The position numbers and the translations under genes are program-made. The notes below the pieces were generated by a model, which ran no database searches, was not told the origin of the DNA, and saw only the letters and a list, made by a program, of their open reading frames with translations. Positions 16,069 to 25,057 of a DNA stretch of 64,000 nt are shown here, one piece after another (position 1 is the first letter of the stretch; each line of letters opens with the position of its first letter). Source of the stretch: Bryobacteraceae bacterium (GTDB lineage: Bacteria; Acidobacteriota; Terriglobia; Bryobacterales; Bryobacteraceae); contig JANWVO010000025.1 in NCBI GenBank assembly GCA_025056865.1, forward strand, positions 62,001 through 126,000. The letters run 5' to 3'.

Positions 16069-17694
16069 TTGTCCTCGCCCTCGGAACAGGTCTTCAAGAG
16101 CGCGGGTGTCGCCTCCTTTGCTGTGCTGCTGAGCCGGATCAGCGGTCTGATCCGCGAAGGGGTGATGAGCCGTCTTTTTGGAGCAGGCTCGGCCTATGAC
16201 GCCTTCGTCATCGGCTTCCGCATACCCAACCTGACGCGCGATCTTTTCGCCGAGGGAGCGCTGTCGGCGGCGTTCGTGCCCACCTTCGTCGACTACCTCC
16301 AGCACCGCGACCGCAAAGAGGCCATCCACCTGGCCAACCTGGTGGCCACCGCCATTCTGCTCTGCGTCGGCGGGCTGTGCCTGCTGGGCATCCTGCTGGC
16401 TCCGTGGTTCGTGCCGTTGCTGACGCCCAACTGGACGCACGCCGCGCCGGAGAAGACGCAGGCGGCGGTGCGGCTGACGCAGATCATGTTCCCGTTTCTG
16501 CTGCTGGTGGCGCTGGCCGCACAGGCGATGGGCGTGCTGAATTCGTTCAACAAGTTCGCCGTGCCCGCGTTCAGCTCCACCTGGTTCAACGTGGGCAGCG
16601 TGGCCAGCGGCATCGCGCTCGGCTTCTGGCTGGGCCCGGCGCTGGGCATCGAGCCGATTGAAGGCATGGCCTATGGCGTCGTCATCGGCGGAGCGCTCCA
16701 GCTCGCCTGGCAGCTCCCCTCGCTCTACCGGCTCGGATTCCGCTTCCGTCCCGCATTCGACTTCGGCCACCCTGGCGTCCGGCAGATCGCCCGGCTGATG
16801 GGCCCGGCCATCATCGGCAACGCGAGCGTGCAGGTGAACGTGCTGGTGAACACGTTTTTTGCGGCGTCGATCGTCGACCCCGTGCGCGGCGTCGACGGCG
16901 CCACCGCCTGGTTGCAGTACGCGTTCCGCTTCATGCAGCTTCCGCTCGGCCTGTTCGGCGTGGCCATCGCGACCGCGACGCTGCCGGCCATCGGCCGCAG
17001 CGCCGCCAGCGGCGACATCGACGAATTCCGCGAAACGCTGGCGCGCTCGCTTGGCCTCGTGTTCCTGCTCACCGTGCCTGCCTCGTTCGGCCTCATCATC
17101 CTCGGGCCTTCGATCGTCGGGGCCATCTACGAAGGCCGCCGCTTCGAGGCCTACGACACGCACCAGACGGCTGTGGCCCTTGCCTACTATGCGCTCGGGC
17201 TGGCCGGATACTCTGCCGTGAAGGTGCTGACGCCAGCCTTTTACGCGCTCAAGGATTCGCGCACGCCAATGGCGATCAGCCTCGCTTCCATCCTCATCAA
17301 CGCCTGCATGGCATGGGTGCTGGTAACGCGCGCCGGGCTGGGGCACGCCGGACTGGCGCTGTCGACCTCCTGCGTGGCGCTGTTTTCCTTCCTCGCCCTC
17401 TTCCTTGCCATGAGGGTGCGCATCGGCGGCGTTTACGGCCGCAGGCTCCGCAGCGTGGTGCTGAAGACGCTGCTGGCCTCGGCGGCCATGTCGGCGGCGG
17501 TGTGGGCCTCGAGCCGCCTCATCCAGAGCGGGTTCGGCACGGGCTTCCTGGCGCGGCTTGCCGATCTGGCGGTGTCGATTCCGCTGGGGCTGGCGGTGCT
17601 GTACGCGGTGGCGCGGGCCCTCCATATCGAGGAACTCGAAATGGCGCGGCGCGCCCTGGCCTCGCCCATCGCGAGGCGGCTCGCCGGCGAGTAA
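16069..17694 (+). CDS. murJ: Lipid II flippase MurJ (MviN)
   Basis: 541 aa polytopic inner-membrane protein with about 14 helices, the usual length for MurJ. The family signature is intact: SRISGLIREGVMSRLFGAGSAYDAF near the N-terminus and PNLTRDLFAEGALSAAFVPTF after it. It flips lipid-linked peptidoglycan precursor across the membrane. The only sensible start is TTG at 16069; an upstream ATG at 16060 is followed directly by a stop. The zinc-ribbon gene begins 16 bases after its stop. Confidence 0.95.
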   Translation: MSSPSEQVFKSAGVASFAVLLSRISGLIREGVMSRLFGAGSAYDAFVIGFRIPNLTRDLFAEGALSAAFVPTFVDYLQHRDRKEAIHLANLVATAILLCVGGLCLLGILLAPWFVPLLTPNWTHAAPEKTQAAVRLTQIMFPFLLLVALAAQAMGVLNSFNKFAVPAFSSTWFNVGSVASGIALGFWLGPALGIEPIEGMAYGVVIGGALQLAWQLPSLYRLGFRFRPAFDFGHPGVRQIARLMGPAIIGNASVQVNVLVNTFFAASIVDPVRGVDGATAWLQYAFRFMQLPLGLFGVAIATATLPAIGRSAASGDIDEFRETLARSLGLVFLLTVPASFGLIILGPSIVGAIYEGRRFEAYDTHQTAVALAYYALGLAGYSAVKVLTPAFYALKDSRTPMAISLASILINACMAWVLVTRAGLGHAGLALSTSCVALFSFLALFLAMRVRIGGVYGRRLRSVVLKTLLASAAMSAAVWASSRLIQSGFGTGFLARLADLAVSIPLGLAVLYAVARALHIEELEMARRALASPIARRLAGE

Positions 17695-17710
17695 GCTAAA
17701 CTCCTATCTG

Positions 17711-18454
17711 ATGCACGCCGACGTCGCCACCGCCCTCCGCCTCCAGGCGCTCGACCTGCGGGCCGCCGAGCTGCGGCGGGAGATCGCCGCATTGCCGAAG
17801 CGCATCCTGGAAATCGAAAAGGCGCTGGAAGCGCACACGCGCAGGCTGGAGATGGACCGCGCCGCCCTTGCGGCCAATCAGCGGGAACGGAAGAAAATCG
17901 AGGGCGAAATCCAGATGCATCAGCAGAAAATTTCCCGCCTGCGCGACCAGATGATGGAGGCGAAAACCAACGAGCAATACCGCGCTTTCCAGGACGAAAT
18001 CGCCTATTTCGAGCAGGCGATCCGCAAGGCCGAGGACCAGATCCTCGAGCTGATGCTCGAAGCGGATGCGCTGGAGGCCAACGTCCGGAAGGCTGAAGCC
18101 GCGTTGCAGGCGGAAAAGAAGAGCGTCGAGGCCGAAAAGGAGCAGGCGCGCGCCCGGACCCTTGCCGACAAAGAGGAGCTCGCGCGGATCGAGGCCGAGC
18201 GGAAGGAAGTGGCGGCCAGGCTCGCCCCGGAGGTGCTTTCGATGTACGAGCGCCTGCGCTCGCGGCACTATCCGGCGGGCGATGTGCTCGCCGAAGCCCG
18301 CAATGGCCGCTGCATGGGCTGCATGATGACCATCCGGCCGCAGCTTTTCCAGGACGTCAAGTCCGGCGAGCGGGTGGTGTGCTGCGAGACCTGCCGGCGG
18401 ATCCTCTACGCGGAAGAACCGCCCCGCGACATCGAAGCCGAAATGAGCGCCTGA
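17711..18454 (+). CDS. Coiled-coil protein with C-terminal C4 zinc ribbon
   Basis: 247 aa. Residues ~1-185 are almost continuous charged helix rich in Glu, Lys and Ala, forming a long coiled-coil hairpin. The C-terminus has CMGCMM near residue 199 and CCETCRR near 223, a four-Cys zinc ribbon. This is the domain layout of the widespread DUF164/CT398-like proteins, suspected to bind nucleic acids or act in tRNA or ribosome processes; the function is not settled. TAAACT eight bases before ATG suggests a leaderless start, although read-through from murJ is also possible. Confidence 0.85.
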   Translation: MHADVATALRLQALDLRAAELRREIAALPKRILEIEKALEAHTRRLEMDRAALAANQRERKKIEGEIQMHQQKISRLRDQMMEAKTNEQYRAFQDEIAYFEQAIRKAEDQILELMLEADALEANVRKAEAALQAEKKSVEAEKEQARARTLADKEELARIEAERKEVAARLAPEVLSMYERLRSRHYPAGDVLAEARNGRCMGCMMTIRPQLFQDVKSGERVVCCETCRRILYAEEPPRDIEAEMSA

Positions 18455-18504
18455 GACGCGCGTCCGCGCTGCTGCGGTATGCTTCCCGCAGAAAGGAAGA
18501 TGCC

Positions 18505-19590
18505 GTGCGCCTGCTGCTGTTCCTGTTCGCCGCTGCGCTTGCTGCCGATGCGCAGCCCGTCCTCTCTCCGGAGGTCCACGCCGACCGCCGGGTCACCTTC
18601 CGCGTCCGCGCGCCCAACGCGCAGAAAGTGGAGCTGGCTCTGGAGACCTTCCCGCGGCGCGAGATGACACGCGGAGAGGGCGGCCTCTGGACGCTGACCA
18701 CCGAACCGCTTGAGCCGGACATCTACGGCTACACCTTCGTCATCGACGGCACGAGTTTCGCAGACCCGTCCAACGGCATGGCCAAGCCCAACGCGCTGTC
18801 CCCGTCAAGTGCCGTTCTCGTGCCCGGCTCGCCGCCGATGCCGTGGGAACAGACCGCTGTTCCGCACGGAACGCTGCACCAGCATTTCTACGAGTCCCGT
18901 GTCGCCGGCGACCGGCGGGACTACTTCGTTTACACTCCTCCCGGGTGGGATCCGAAGAAGCGGTATCCGTTGCTCGTGCTCTGCCACGGCTTCTCCGATT
19001 ACGCCAACGGCTGGACGGCCGTGGGCCGCGCCCACTTCATCTTCGACAACCTGATCGCGCGCGGCGAGATCCGCCCCCTGGTTGTCGTCATGGCCCTCGG
19101 CTACGGCGTGCCCGTCGACTCGGTGCGCACAGGCGTCCAGCGTCCGCCCGAGATGTGGAAGCAGAACGCGGCGAAGTTCGGCGAAGCTCTGCTGACCGAG
19201 GTGCTGCCGGCGGTCGAACGCGCCTATCGGGTCGAGAAGAAGCCGGAAAAGCGGGCCATCGCCGGGCTCTCGATGGGGGGCGGCGAAGCCCTGTTTGTCG
19301 GGCTCAATCATCTCGATCAGTTCGGCTGGATCGGCGCGTTCAGCTCCGGCGGCTTCGCCGGCCCGCCGGACGAGATGTTCCCGAAGCTCAGCGGGAAGGA
19401 CAATGCACGGATCCGTCTGCTCTGGATTGCCTGTGGGAAGGAAGACCGGCTGATCGAGGGCAACCGCAAGCTGGTGGAATGGCTGAAACAGCGGGGCGTC
19501 CGCCACACCTGGGTGGAGACCGGCGGCGCGCACACCTGGCCGGTGTGGCGGCGCTATCTCGTCGACTTCGCACGCCTGCTTCGGTGGTAA
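18505..19590 (+). CDS. Exported alpha/beta-hydrolase esterase with N-terminal E-set domain
   Basis: 361 aa. A signal sequence (LLLFLFAAALAADA) is followed by an immunoglobulin-like E-set domain (residues ~20-115, VTFRVRAPNAQKVEL). The C-terminal hydrolase resembles carbohydrate esterase family 1 / enterochelin-esterase-like proteins. The Ser nucleophile is in GLSMGGGEA, an Asp in CGKEDRLIEG and the His in GAHTWPVW. It probably cleaves feruloyl- or acyl-sugar esters outside the cytoplasm. GTG at 18505 is chosen because AGGAAG lies about six bases upstream. Confidence 0.88.
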   Translation: MRLLLFLFAAALAADAQPVLSPEVHADRRVTFRVRAPNAQKVELALETFPRREMTRGEGGLWTLTTEPLEPDIYGYTFVIDGTSFADPSNGMAKPNALSPSSAVLVPGSPPMPWEQTAVPHGTLHQHFYESRVAGDRRDYFVYTPPGWDPKKRYPLLVLCHGFSDYANGWTAVGRAHFIFDNLIARGEIRPLVVVMALGYGVPVDSVRTGVQRPPEMWKQNAAKFGEALLTEVLPAVERAYRVEKKPEKRAIAGLSMGGGEALFVGLNHLDQFGWIGAFSSGGFAGPPDEMFPKLSGKDNARIRLLWIACGKEDRLIEGNRKLVEWLKQRGVRHTWVETGGAHTWPVWRRYLVDFARLLRW

Positions 19591-19755
19591 GCGCCCGGCG
19601 CTGCGGTCGAACGGCCCCTATTTGCTGAAAATTCGACCCATTTTCGCTTCATTTCTGGCACATTTTCGCCGCGCAACTGGATGCAGGGCCCGGGCGGCCA
19701 TGATCCGCCTGCTCCCATGAGCGCATTAGCATATTGACGGAGCCATCAAGAATTG

Positions 19756-19884
19756 AAACAGGGCCGTCCGCTCCGGCGTCTATCAGGGCAGACAAGCACT
19801 CTCGAGCCCGCCGCCCGCCCCCCGGGCTGGCCGGCTCGAACTGGAAGGGCGGATGCTTCCTCCTCCGGCATCCGCCCTCTTTTT
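19756..19884 (+). ncRNA. Candidate small structured RNA ending in an intrinsic terminator
   Basis: On the plus strand a seven-base-pair stem TCGAGCC/GGCTCGA (19802-19808 with 19833-19839), with further GC pairing inside, is followed directly by a strong terminator. An AT-richer stretch including TTGACG near 19734 lies upstream. The terminator is about 256 bases after the esterase stop, far for an ordinary 3' end, so an independent small RNA is possible. The 5' end is a guess. Confidence 0.3.
19846..19884 (+). terminator. Strong intrinsic terminator
   Basis: Eleven-base-pair stem AGGGCGGATGC/GCATCCGCCCT with an 11-base loop, followed by CTTTTTG. It acts on plus-strand transcripts from the esterase gene or a small RNA. 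Confidence 0.8.
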
Positions 19885-19900
19885 GCGCTCCACGGCGCGG

Positions 19901-21247
19901 TCACAGCGGCTCGAACCGGCAGGAAAAGTGGCGCAGGAACTCCGGCTGTTCGACGATGCGGTAGCCTCGGAGTTCGTGCCTGCGGGCGTTGACTTCGAGA
20001 ATGGCTTCGACGACGTAGTCGATGTGGCTCTGGGTGTAAACACGGCGCGGGATGGCCAGCCGCAGCAGCTCGTTTCGGGCGTGCTCGCCAAACATCACCG
20101 AGCCGATCTCTACGCTGCGGATGCCCGCATGCAGGAACAGCTCCACGGCCAGAGACTGGCCCGGAAACTCGTGCCGCGGGATGTGCGGCAGCATGCGGCC
20201 GGCATTGATGTAGATGGCATGGCCGCCAGGTGGCTGCACAATGGGCACGCCGCCTTCGGCCAGGTGTTTGCCCAGATACGTCGTCGACGCGATCCGGTAG
20301 CGGAGATAGTCCGGATCGAGCACCTCCTGCAAGCCCACGGCAATGGCCTCCAGATCCCGGCCCGCCAGGCCGCCGTAAGTGGGGAAGCCCTCGGTGAGAA
20401 TCAGCAGGTCCTTCTCCTGCCGCGCCAGGGCGTCGTCGTTCGTGCACAGCAGGCCGCCGATGTTGGCGAAAGCGTCCTTCTTGGCCGAGAAGGTGCAGCC
20501 GTCGGCAAGCGAGAACATCTTGCGGGCGATGTCAAAGGGCGACCAGTCCGCGTAGCCCGGCTCTCGCTCCCGGATGAACCAGGCGTTTTCGGCGAAGCGG
20601 CAGGCGTCGAGATAAAAGGGAATCCCGTGGCGGTGGGCGACACGGCTGACCGCCTCGATGTTGGCCATCGAAACAGGCTGGCCGCCGCCGGAGTTGTTCG
20701 TCACCGTGAGCATGATCAGCGGGATGCGCTCGCGGCCCCGCTCCTCGATGAGGCGCTCTAGCGCGCCCACGTCCATGCCGCCCTTGAAGGGCAGCGCCGC
20801 CTGCGTGTCGGCCGCTTCCGGCAGAGGCAGGTCCACGGCTTCGGCGCCGGTGAATTCGATGTTGGCGCGCGTCGTGTCGAAGTGCGTGTTGTTCGGCACC
20901 ACGTGGCCGGGCTTGCAGAGGACCGTGAACAGGATGCGTTCGGCCGCGCGTCCCTGATGGGTGGGAATAACGTGGCGGAAGCCGGTGAGGTTCTCCACCA
21001 CGCGCTTCAGCCGGAAGTAGGACTCGCTCCCGGCGTAGGATTCATCGCCGCGCATCATCGCCGCCCACTGCTCGGTGGACATGGCCGAGGTGCCGGAGTC
21101 AGTGAGCAGGTCGATCAGGATGTCGGAGGCGGGCACGAGGAAGAGGTTGTAGCCGGCCTCGCGCAGCACGCGCTCCCGCTCTTCGCGCGTGGTGTGGCGC
21201 AGCGGCTCGACGCTCTTGATGCGGAACGGCTCGATGATGGTTTTCAT
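19901..21247 (-). CDS. tnaA: Tryptophanase / beta-eliminating lyase
   Basis: 448 aa, full length for the family of PLP-dependent tryptophanase and tyrosine phenol-lyase. The PLP Lys is in FSAKKDAF. Other conserved blocks are EPFRIKSVEPL, LLTDSGTSAMS, PTHQGRAAERILF, NNSGGGQPVSMANI and EGFPTYGGLAGRDLEA. At the position where tyrosine phenol-lyases have Thr in FTTTR, this protein has Asp (HFDTTRA), as in tryptophanases (Asp137 in E. coli TnaA), so it more likely releases indole and pyruvate from tryptophan. There is no TnaC-like leader or permease beside it. GGAGGCGGAG precedes the ATG. Confidence 0.85.
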   Translation of the reverse strand: MKTIIEPFRIKSVEPLRHTTREERERVLREAGYNLFLVPASDILIDLLTDSGTSAMSTEQWAAMMRGDESYAGSESYFRLKRVVENLTGFRHVIPTHQGRAAERILFTVLCKPGHVVPNNTHFDTTRANIEFTGAEAVDLPLPEAADTQAALPFKGGMDVGALERLIEERGRERIPLIMLTVTNNSGGGQPVSMANIEAVSRVAHRHGIPFYLDACRFAENAWFIREREPGYADWSPFDIARKMFSLADGCTFSAKKDAFANIGGLLCTNDDALARQEKDLLILTEGFPTYGGLAGRDLEAIAVGLQEVLDPDYLRYRIASTTYLGKHLAEGGVPIVQPPGGHAIYINAGRMLPHIPRHEFPGQSLAVELFLHAGIRSVEIGSVMFGEHARNELLRLAIPRRVYTQSHIDYVVEAILEVNARRHELRGYRIVEQPEFLRHFSCRFEPL

Positions 21248-21380
21248 GGCGGCTCCGCCTCCAGTGTATGCCCGGAAACGGCGCCGGCAGCCGCGGCCGG
21301 GCGGGCCTGCCTCCGCCCTGCTTTCAGGACCCGGGCGTCCAGAATCTGCAATTTCGGTTGTGTTACCATGCGCCCTAGAT

Positions 21381-21400
21381 GGACATCCCGCGGGATGTCC
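21381..21400. promoter_or_regulatory. Perfect 20-nt palindrome upstream of the EF-G paralogue
   Basis: GGACATCCCGCGGGATGTCC lies 31 bases before the GTG start at 21432 and about 12 bases after a weak TACCAT. It is a plausible operator or a leader hairpin for the EF-G paralogue. Confidence 0.5.
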
Positions 21401-21431
21401 CTGAGCCTGAATCTCTTTGGGAGCGTGCCCT

Positions 21432-23528
21432 GTGAAGATCTACGAAAGCACCGATGTCCGAAACGTGGCCCTCGTCGGCCACGGCAATAGCGGGAAGACG
21501 TCGCTGGTAGCCGCGATGCTGTACACCGCGGGCGCGACCAACCGCCTGACCCGGGTCGACGAGGGCAACACGGTGACGGATTTCGACGACGAGGAGATCG
21601 CCCGCAAGATCACGATCTCGACGGCGATCGCCGCGGTGGAGTGGAACAGGAAGAAGCTGAACCTGTTTGATACGCCGGGCTTCAATCTTTTCACCTACGA
21701 CACCAAGATCGCCATGGGCGCGGCCGACTCCGCACTGATCCTCGTCGACGGAGTGGCCGGCGTGGAAGTGGTGACCGAGAAGGTGTGGGAATACGCCGAA
21801 GGCTTCCAGTTGCCGCGCGCCTTCTTCATCAACAAGCTCGACCGCGAGCGGGCGGACTTCCAGCGCACGGTCGACAACATCGTCGAGATCTTTGGCCGCC
21901 ATGCCATTCCGGTGCAGCTTCCCATCGGCGCCGAGCGCAACTTCCGCGGCATCATCGACCTGATCGAGATGAAGGCCTATGAGTACACGCCGGAAGGCGA
22001 CGGCAAGGGCAGGGAAATCCCGATCCCGGCAGAGCTGAAAGAGCAGGCCGAAAAGGCCCACGGCGCGCTGATCGAAATGATCGCCGAGGGCAAGGATGAG
22101 CTGATGGAGCGCTTCTTCGAGCAGGGCACGCTCCCGCCCGAAGACATCATGACCGGGCTGCACGACGCGGTGAAAGAGGACCGCATCTTTCCCATCCTGT
22201 GCGGCTCGGCGCAGCTCAACATCGGCGCCGACCTGGCGATGAACTTCATGCTCGCCTTCTGCCCGAACCCGACCGAACACCCGGCGATCCGCGCCATGGT
22301 CGGCGACCACGAGGAGTTCAAGGCGATCACCGACAAGGACCATGTGACGGCCTACGTCTTCAAGACCGTCGCCGACCCCTTCGCCGGCCGCCTCTCCTAT
22401 TTCAAGGTCTGCACCGGCGTGCTCAAGAATGACGCCAACCTGGTCTGCATGCGCTCCAAGAGCCAGGAGCGGCTGGCCCACCTGAGCGTGCCCTTCGGCA
22501 AGCAGCTTATTCCCGTGAACGAGCTGCATGCGGGCGACATCGGCGTGGTGGCCAAGCTGAAAGACGTGCTCACGGGCGACACCCTCTGCGAAAAGGGCGA
22601 CTCGGTAGAATACCCCAAGGTCCAGATCCCCGAGCCCTCCATCGCCTACGCCATCGCCGCCAAGAGCCGCAACGACGAAGACCGCATGGGCAATGCGGTG
22701 GCGCGGATTCTCGAGGAAGATCCCGGGCTGCGCTTTTACCGCGACCCGCAGACCAACGAGTTCCTGCTCGCCGGCATGGGCGGGCAGCACGTTGAGATCG
22801 TCGTCAGCCGCCTGAAGCGCCGCTACAACGTCGACGTCGAGCTGCGCGCCCCGAAGATCCCCTACCGCGAGACCATCCGCGGCTTCGCCGACGTGCACGG
22901 GCGCCACAAGAAGCAGACCGGCGGCCACGGCCAGTTCGGCGACTGCAAGATCAAGATGGAGCCGCTGGAGCGGGGCAAGGGCTTCGAGTTCGTCAACGCC
23001 ATCTTCGGCGGCGCCATTCCGAAGCAGTTCATCCCGGCCGTCGAGAAGGGCATTCTTGAGGCTGCGGCCAAAGGCTACCTGGCCGGCTACCCGGTGGTCG
23101 ACTTCAAGGTGACCCTTTACGACGGCGCCTACCACGAAGTCGACTCGTCGGAAATGGCGTTCAAGATCGCCGGCCGCAAGGCGTTCAAACTCGCCATGGA
23201 GCAGGCCAAGCCGGCGTTGCTCGAGCCAATCATGAAAGTGGAAGTGCAGGCCCCGGTGGAGTTCGCCGGCGACCTGATGTCGGACATCAACGGCCGCCGC
23301 GGCCGCATCACTGGCATGGACACCAAGGGTTCCACGCAGATCATCCGCGCGCTGGTCCCCATGGCCGAGATGCTCACCTATCAGAACGACCTGACTTCGA
23401 TCACGCAGGGCCGCGCCTCTTACACGATGGAGTTTTCGCACTACGACTTCGTGCCGCAGGCGCAGGCCGAGAAGATCATCGCCGCCTACAAGGCGGCTGC
23501 GGCGGGCGCCGCCGAGGAAGAGGAGTAA
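21432..23528 (+). CDS. Elongation factor G-like GTPase (EF-G paralogue)
   Basis: 698 aa with all five EF-G domains. G1 reads GHGNSGKTSL, G4 NKLDRERADF and G5 is near ILCGSAQLNIG. G3 reads DTPGF; translational EF-Gs have DTPGH, and the His is catalytic, so GTP hydrolysis may be slow or differently triggered. Comparable substitutions occur in EF-G2-type paralogues of other phyla. GHGQFGDCKIKMEPL in domain IV and the C-terminal region are well kept. GTG at 21432 with GGGAG about ten bases upstream is chosen. It is not in a str operon, which fits a paralogue rather than the housekeeping fusA. Confidence 0.85.
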   Translation: MKIYESTDVRNVALVGHGNSGKTSLVAAMLYTAGATNRLTRVDEGNTVTDFDDEEIARKITISTAIAAVEWNRKKLNLFDTPGFNLFTYDTKIAMGAADSALILVDGVAGVEVVTEKVWEYAEGFQLPRAFFINKLDRERADFQRTVDNIVEIFGRHAIPVQLPIGAERNFRGIIDLIEMKAYEYTPEGDGKGREIPIPAELKEQAEKAHGALIEMIAEGKDELMERFFEQGTLPPEDIMTGLHDAVKEDRIFPILCGSAQLNIGADLAMNFMLAFCPNPTEHPAIRAMVGDHEEFKAITDKDHVTAYVFKTVADPFAGRLSYFKVCTGVLKNDANLVCMRSKSQERLAHLSVPFGKQLIPVNELHAGDIGVVAKLKDVLTGDTLCEKGDSVEYPKVQIPEPSIAYAIAAKSRNDEDRMGNAVARILEEDPGLRFYRDPQTNEFLLAGMGGQHVEIVVSRLKRRYNVDVELRAPKIPYRETIRGFADVHGRHKKQTGGHGQFGDCKIKMEPLERGKGFEFVNAIFGGAIPKQFIPAVEKGILEAAAKGYLAGYPVVDFKVTLYDGAYHEVDSSEMAFKIAGRKAFKLAMEQAKPALLEPIMKVEVQAPVEFAGDLMSDINGRRGRITGMDTKGSTQIIRALVPMAEMLTYQNDLTSITQGRASYTMEFSHYDFVPQAQAEKIIAAYKAAAAGAAEEEE

Positions 23529-23633
23529 TCCGCACCGGCGCAGGTCCGGGCGGCATGGCGGAGCCGTCCGGACCGCCGCCGTCCGCGGACCAGCCGCCTG
23601 CGGGGGCTTACCGGTTTGAGGAACAATCGGGGT

Positions 23634-24977
23634 ATGCGCCTCGGATGGCTTTCTGCCCTTGCGGCCTCGTTCTGCCTCCCTGTCTGCGCCGATCTGGAGG
23701 CTGGGGCGGCGGCACGGAGGATTACGCCGCGGCTCGACCGGCCCGTGTATCTGGCCGGCTTCGGCAACAACCGCATTGCGACCGGCGTGCATGACGACCT
23801 CTGGGCGCGCTGCCTGGCATTGCGCACCGCCCACGAGCCGGTGGTGGTGTGCGCCGTCGACCTGATCGGCCTGTTTCACGACGACGTGAAGATGGTCCGC
23901 GACGCCGTGCCCGGTGCGCGGGTCATCGTCGCCGCCACCCATACGCATCAGGGGCCGGACACGATGGGGCAGTGGGGGCCGAAGCCCGGCGTGAGCGGCC
24001 TGGACGAGACCTACAACGCCTTCGTCGTCGCCGAAACCGCTGCCGCCGCGCGCGAGGCGGTTTCGCGGCTCACCCCGGTGCGGATGTTTCCCGCCGCAGC
24101 GACGCCTCCGGACGTGGCCGCCTATTACGACGACACGCGCCCGCCGGTGGTGCACGATCCCGAGATCCTGTCGCTCGTCTTCCGCGACCGCCGCGGACGC
24201 GCCGTGGCCACGCTGGTCAACTGGAACAACCATCCGGAGGCGCTCGGCAGCCGCAACACGCTGATCACATCCGATTACGTCCACTACCTGCGCCAGGCGC
24301 TTGAGGAGGAGGGTTTCGGCACGGTCGTCTTCGTCAACGGCGCCCTCGGCGGCATGCAGTCCCCGCTCGGGGCGAAAATCATGGATCCCGAGACCGGCCA
24401 GCCCGCGCCGAAAGACAGCTTCCGCTTCGCCGAGATCGTAGGCCGGTACGCCGCGCGCCATGTGATCGAGTCGCAGAAGAAGGCGAAGTCGGCTGCGGTG
24501 GACACGGTGCTCTACCGGGAAACGATGGTCCACGTTCCCGTGACGAACGCGAACTTTCTGATGGCGGCGAAGGCGGGCATCTTCGGCGGACGCAAGCCGA
24601 TGCAGGACGGGGGCACCGCGGCGCCGGTGGGCTACCTGCGGATCTCGCGCGGCGCCGCGCCTGTCGTCGAAGCGGCGCTTGTTCCCGGCGAACTGTATCC
24701 CGAACTCAGCGTGGGCGGCGCGGTCTGCGACCCGAACGCCGATTTTCCCGGCGCGGCGGTGGAGAAGCCGCTCAAGAAGATGCTTTCGGCTCCCTTCCGC
24801 ATGCTGTTCGGGCTGGCCAATGACGAAATCGGCTACATCCTGCCGAAGTGCCAGTGGGATGAGCAGCCGCCATTCACGTTCGGCGCGACGAAGCGCTGGT
24901 ACGGCGAAGTGAACTCCACCGGGCCGGAGGCCGCGGCGCGGATCGCCGGGGCGTTCGAGTCGCTGCTAAAGCCCTGA
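23634..24977 (+). CDS. Exported neutral/alkaline ceramidase-like protein
   Basis: 447 aa with a signal sequence (LGWLSALAASFCLPVCA). The fold of the N-terminal domain of neutral ceramidase is suggested by GAAARRITPRLDRPVYLAGF, VCAVDLIGLF, VAATHTHQGPDT (metal-binding His pair) and LVNWNNHPEALG. Many acidobacterial and planctomycetal genomes carry such proteins without proven ceramide activity, so the real substrate is open. AACAAT lies six bases before ATG, compatible with a leaderless start. A TTG 18 bases upstream is in frame but has no supporting signal. Confidence 0.8.
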   Translation: MRLGWLSALAASFCLPVCADLEAGAAARRITPRLDRPVYLAGFGNNRIATGVHDDLWARCLALRTAHEPVVVCAVDLIGLFHDDVKMVRDAVPGARVIVAATHTHQGPDTMGQWGPKPGVSGLDETYNAFVVAETAAAAREAVSRLTPVRMFPAAATPPDVAAYYDDTRPPVVHDPEILSLVFRDRRGRAVATLVNWNNHPEALGSRNTLITSDYVHYLRQALEEEGFGTVVFVNGALGGMQSPLGAKIMDPETGQPAPKDSFRFAEIVGRYAARHVIESQKKAKSAAVDTVLYRETMVHVPVTNANFLMAAKAGIFGGRKPMQDGGTAAPVGYLRISRGAAPVVEAALVPGELYPELSVGGAVCDPNADFPGAAVEKPLKKMLSAPFRMLFGLANDEIGYILPKCQWDEQPPFTFGATKRWYGEVNSTGPEAAARIAGAFESLLKP

Positions 24978-25007
24978 GCTGTGCGCCGCGGCTCATATCA
25001 GACCAGT

Positions 25008-25013
25008 TATACT
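25008..25013 (+). promoter_or_regulatory. -10 element upstream of the phosphofructokinase operon
   Basis: TATACT, 44 bases before the ATG at 25058, in an AT-richer pocket. AGGAG lies nine bases before the ATG. The -35 is poor. This start has a conventional leader, unlike many others in the window. Confidence 0.5.
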
Positions 25014-25057
25014 GATTTTGACCACCCCGTTCATCTTCTTCAGGATCAGGAGACAGA

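Larger units (their letters stand above)
19591..19900. other. Intergenic region with structured RNA candidate, no gene
   Basis: 310 bases between the esterase and tryptophanase genes, which end tail to tail. The first half is lower in GC than its surroundings; the second half holds two consecutive hairpins and a terminator. No credible protein frame. Confidence 0.6.

Noticed and set aside
21375-24533. A 1052-codon open frame opposite the EF-G paralogue and ceramidase-like gene
   Set aside because: It spans two genuine genes and their spacer, and its composition is shadow-like (Asp/Val/Gly/His-rich).
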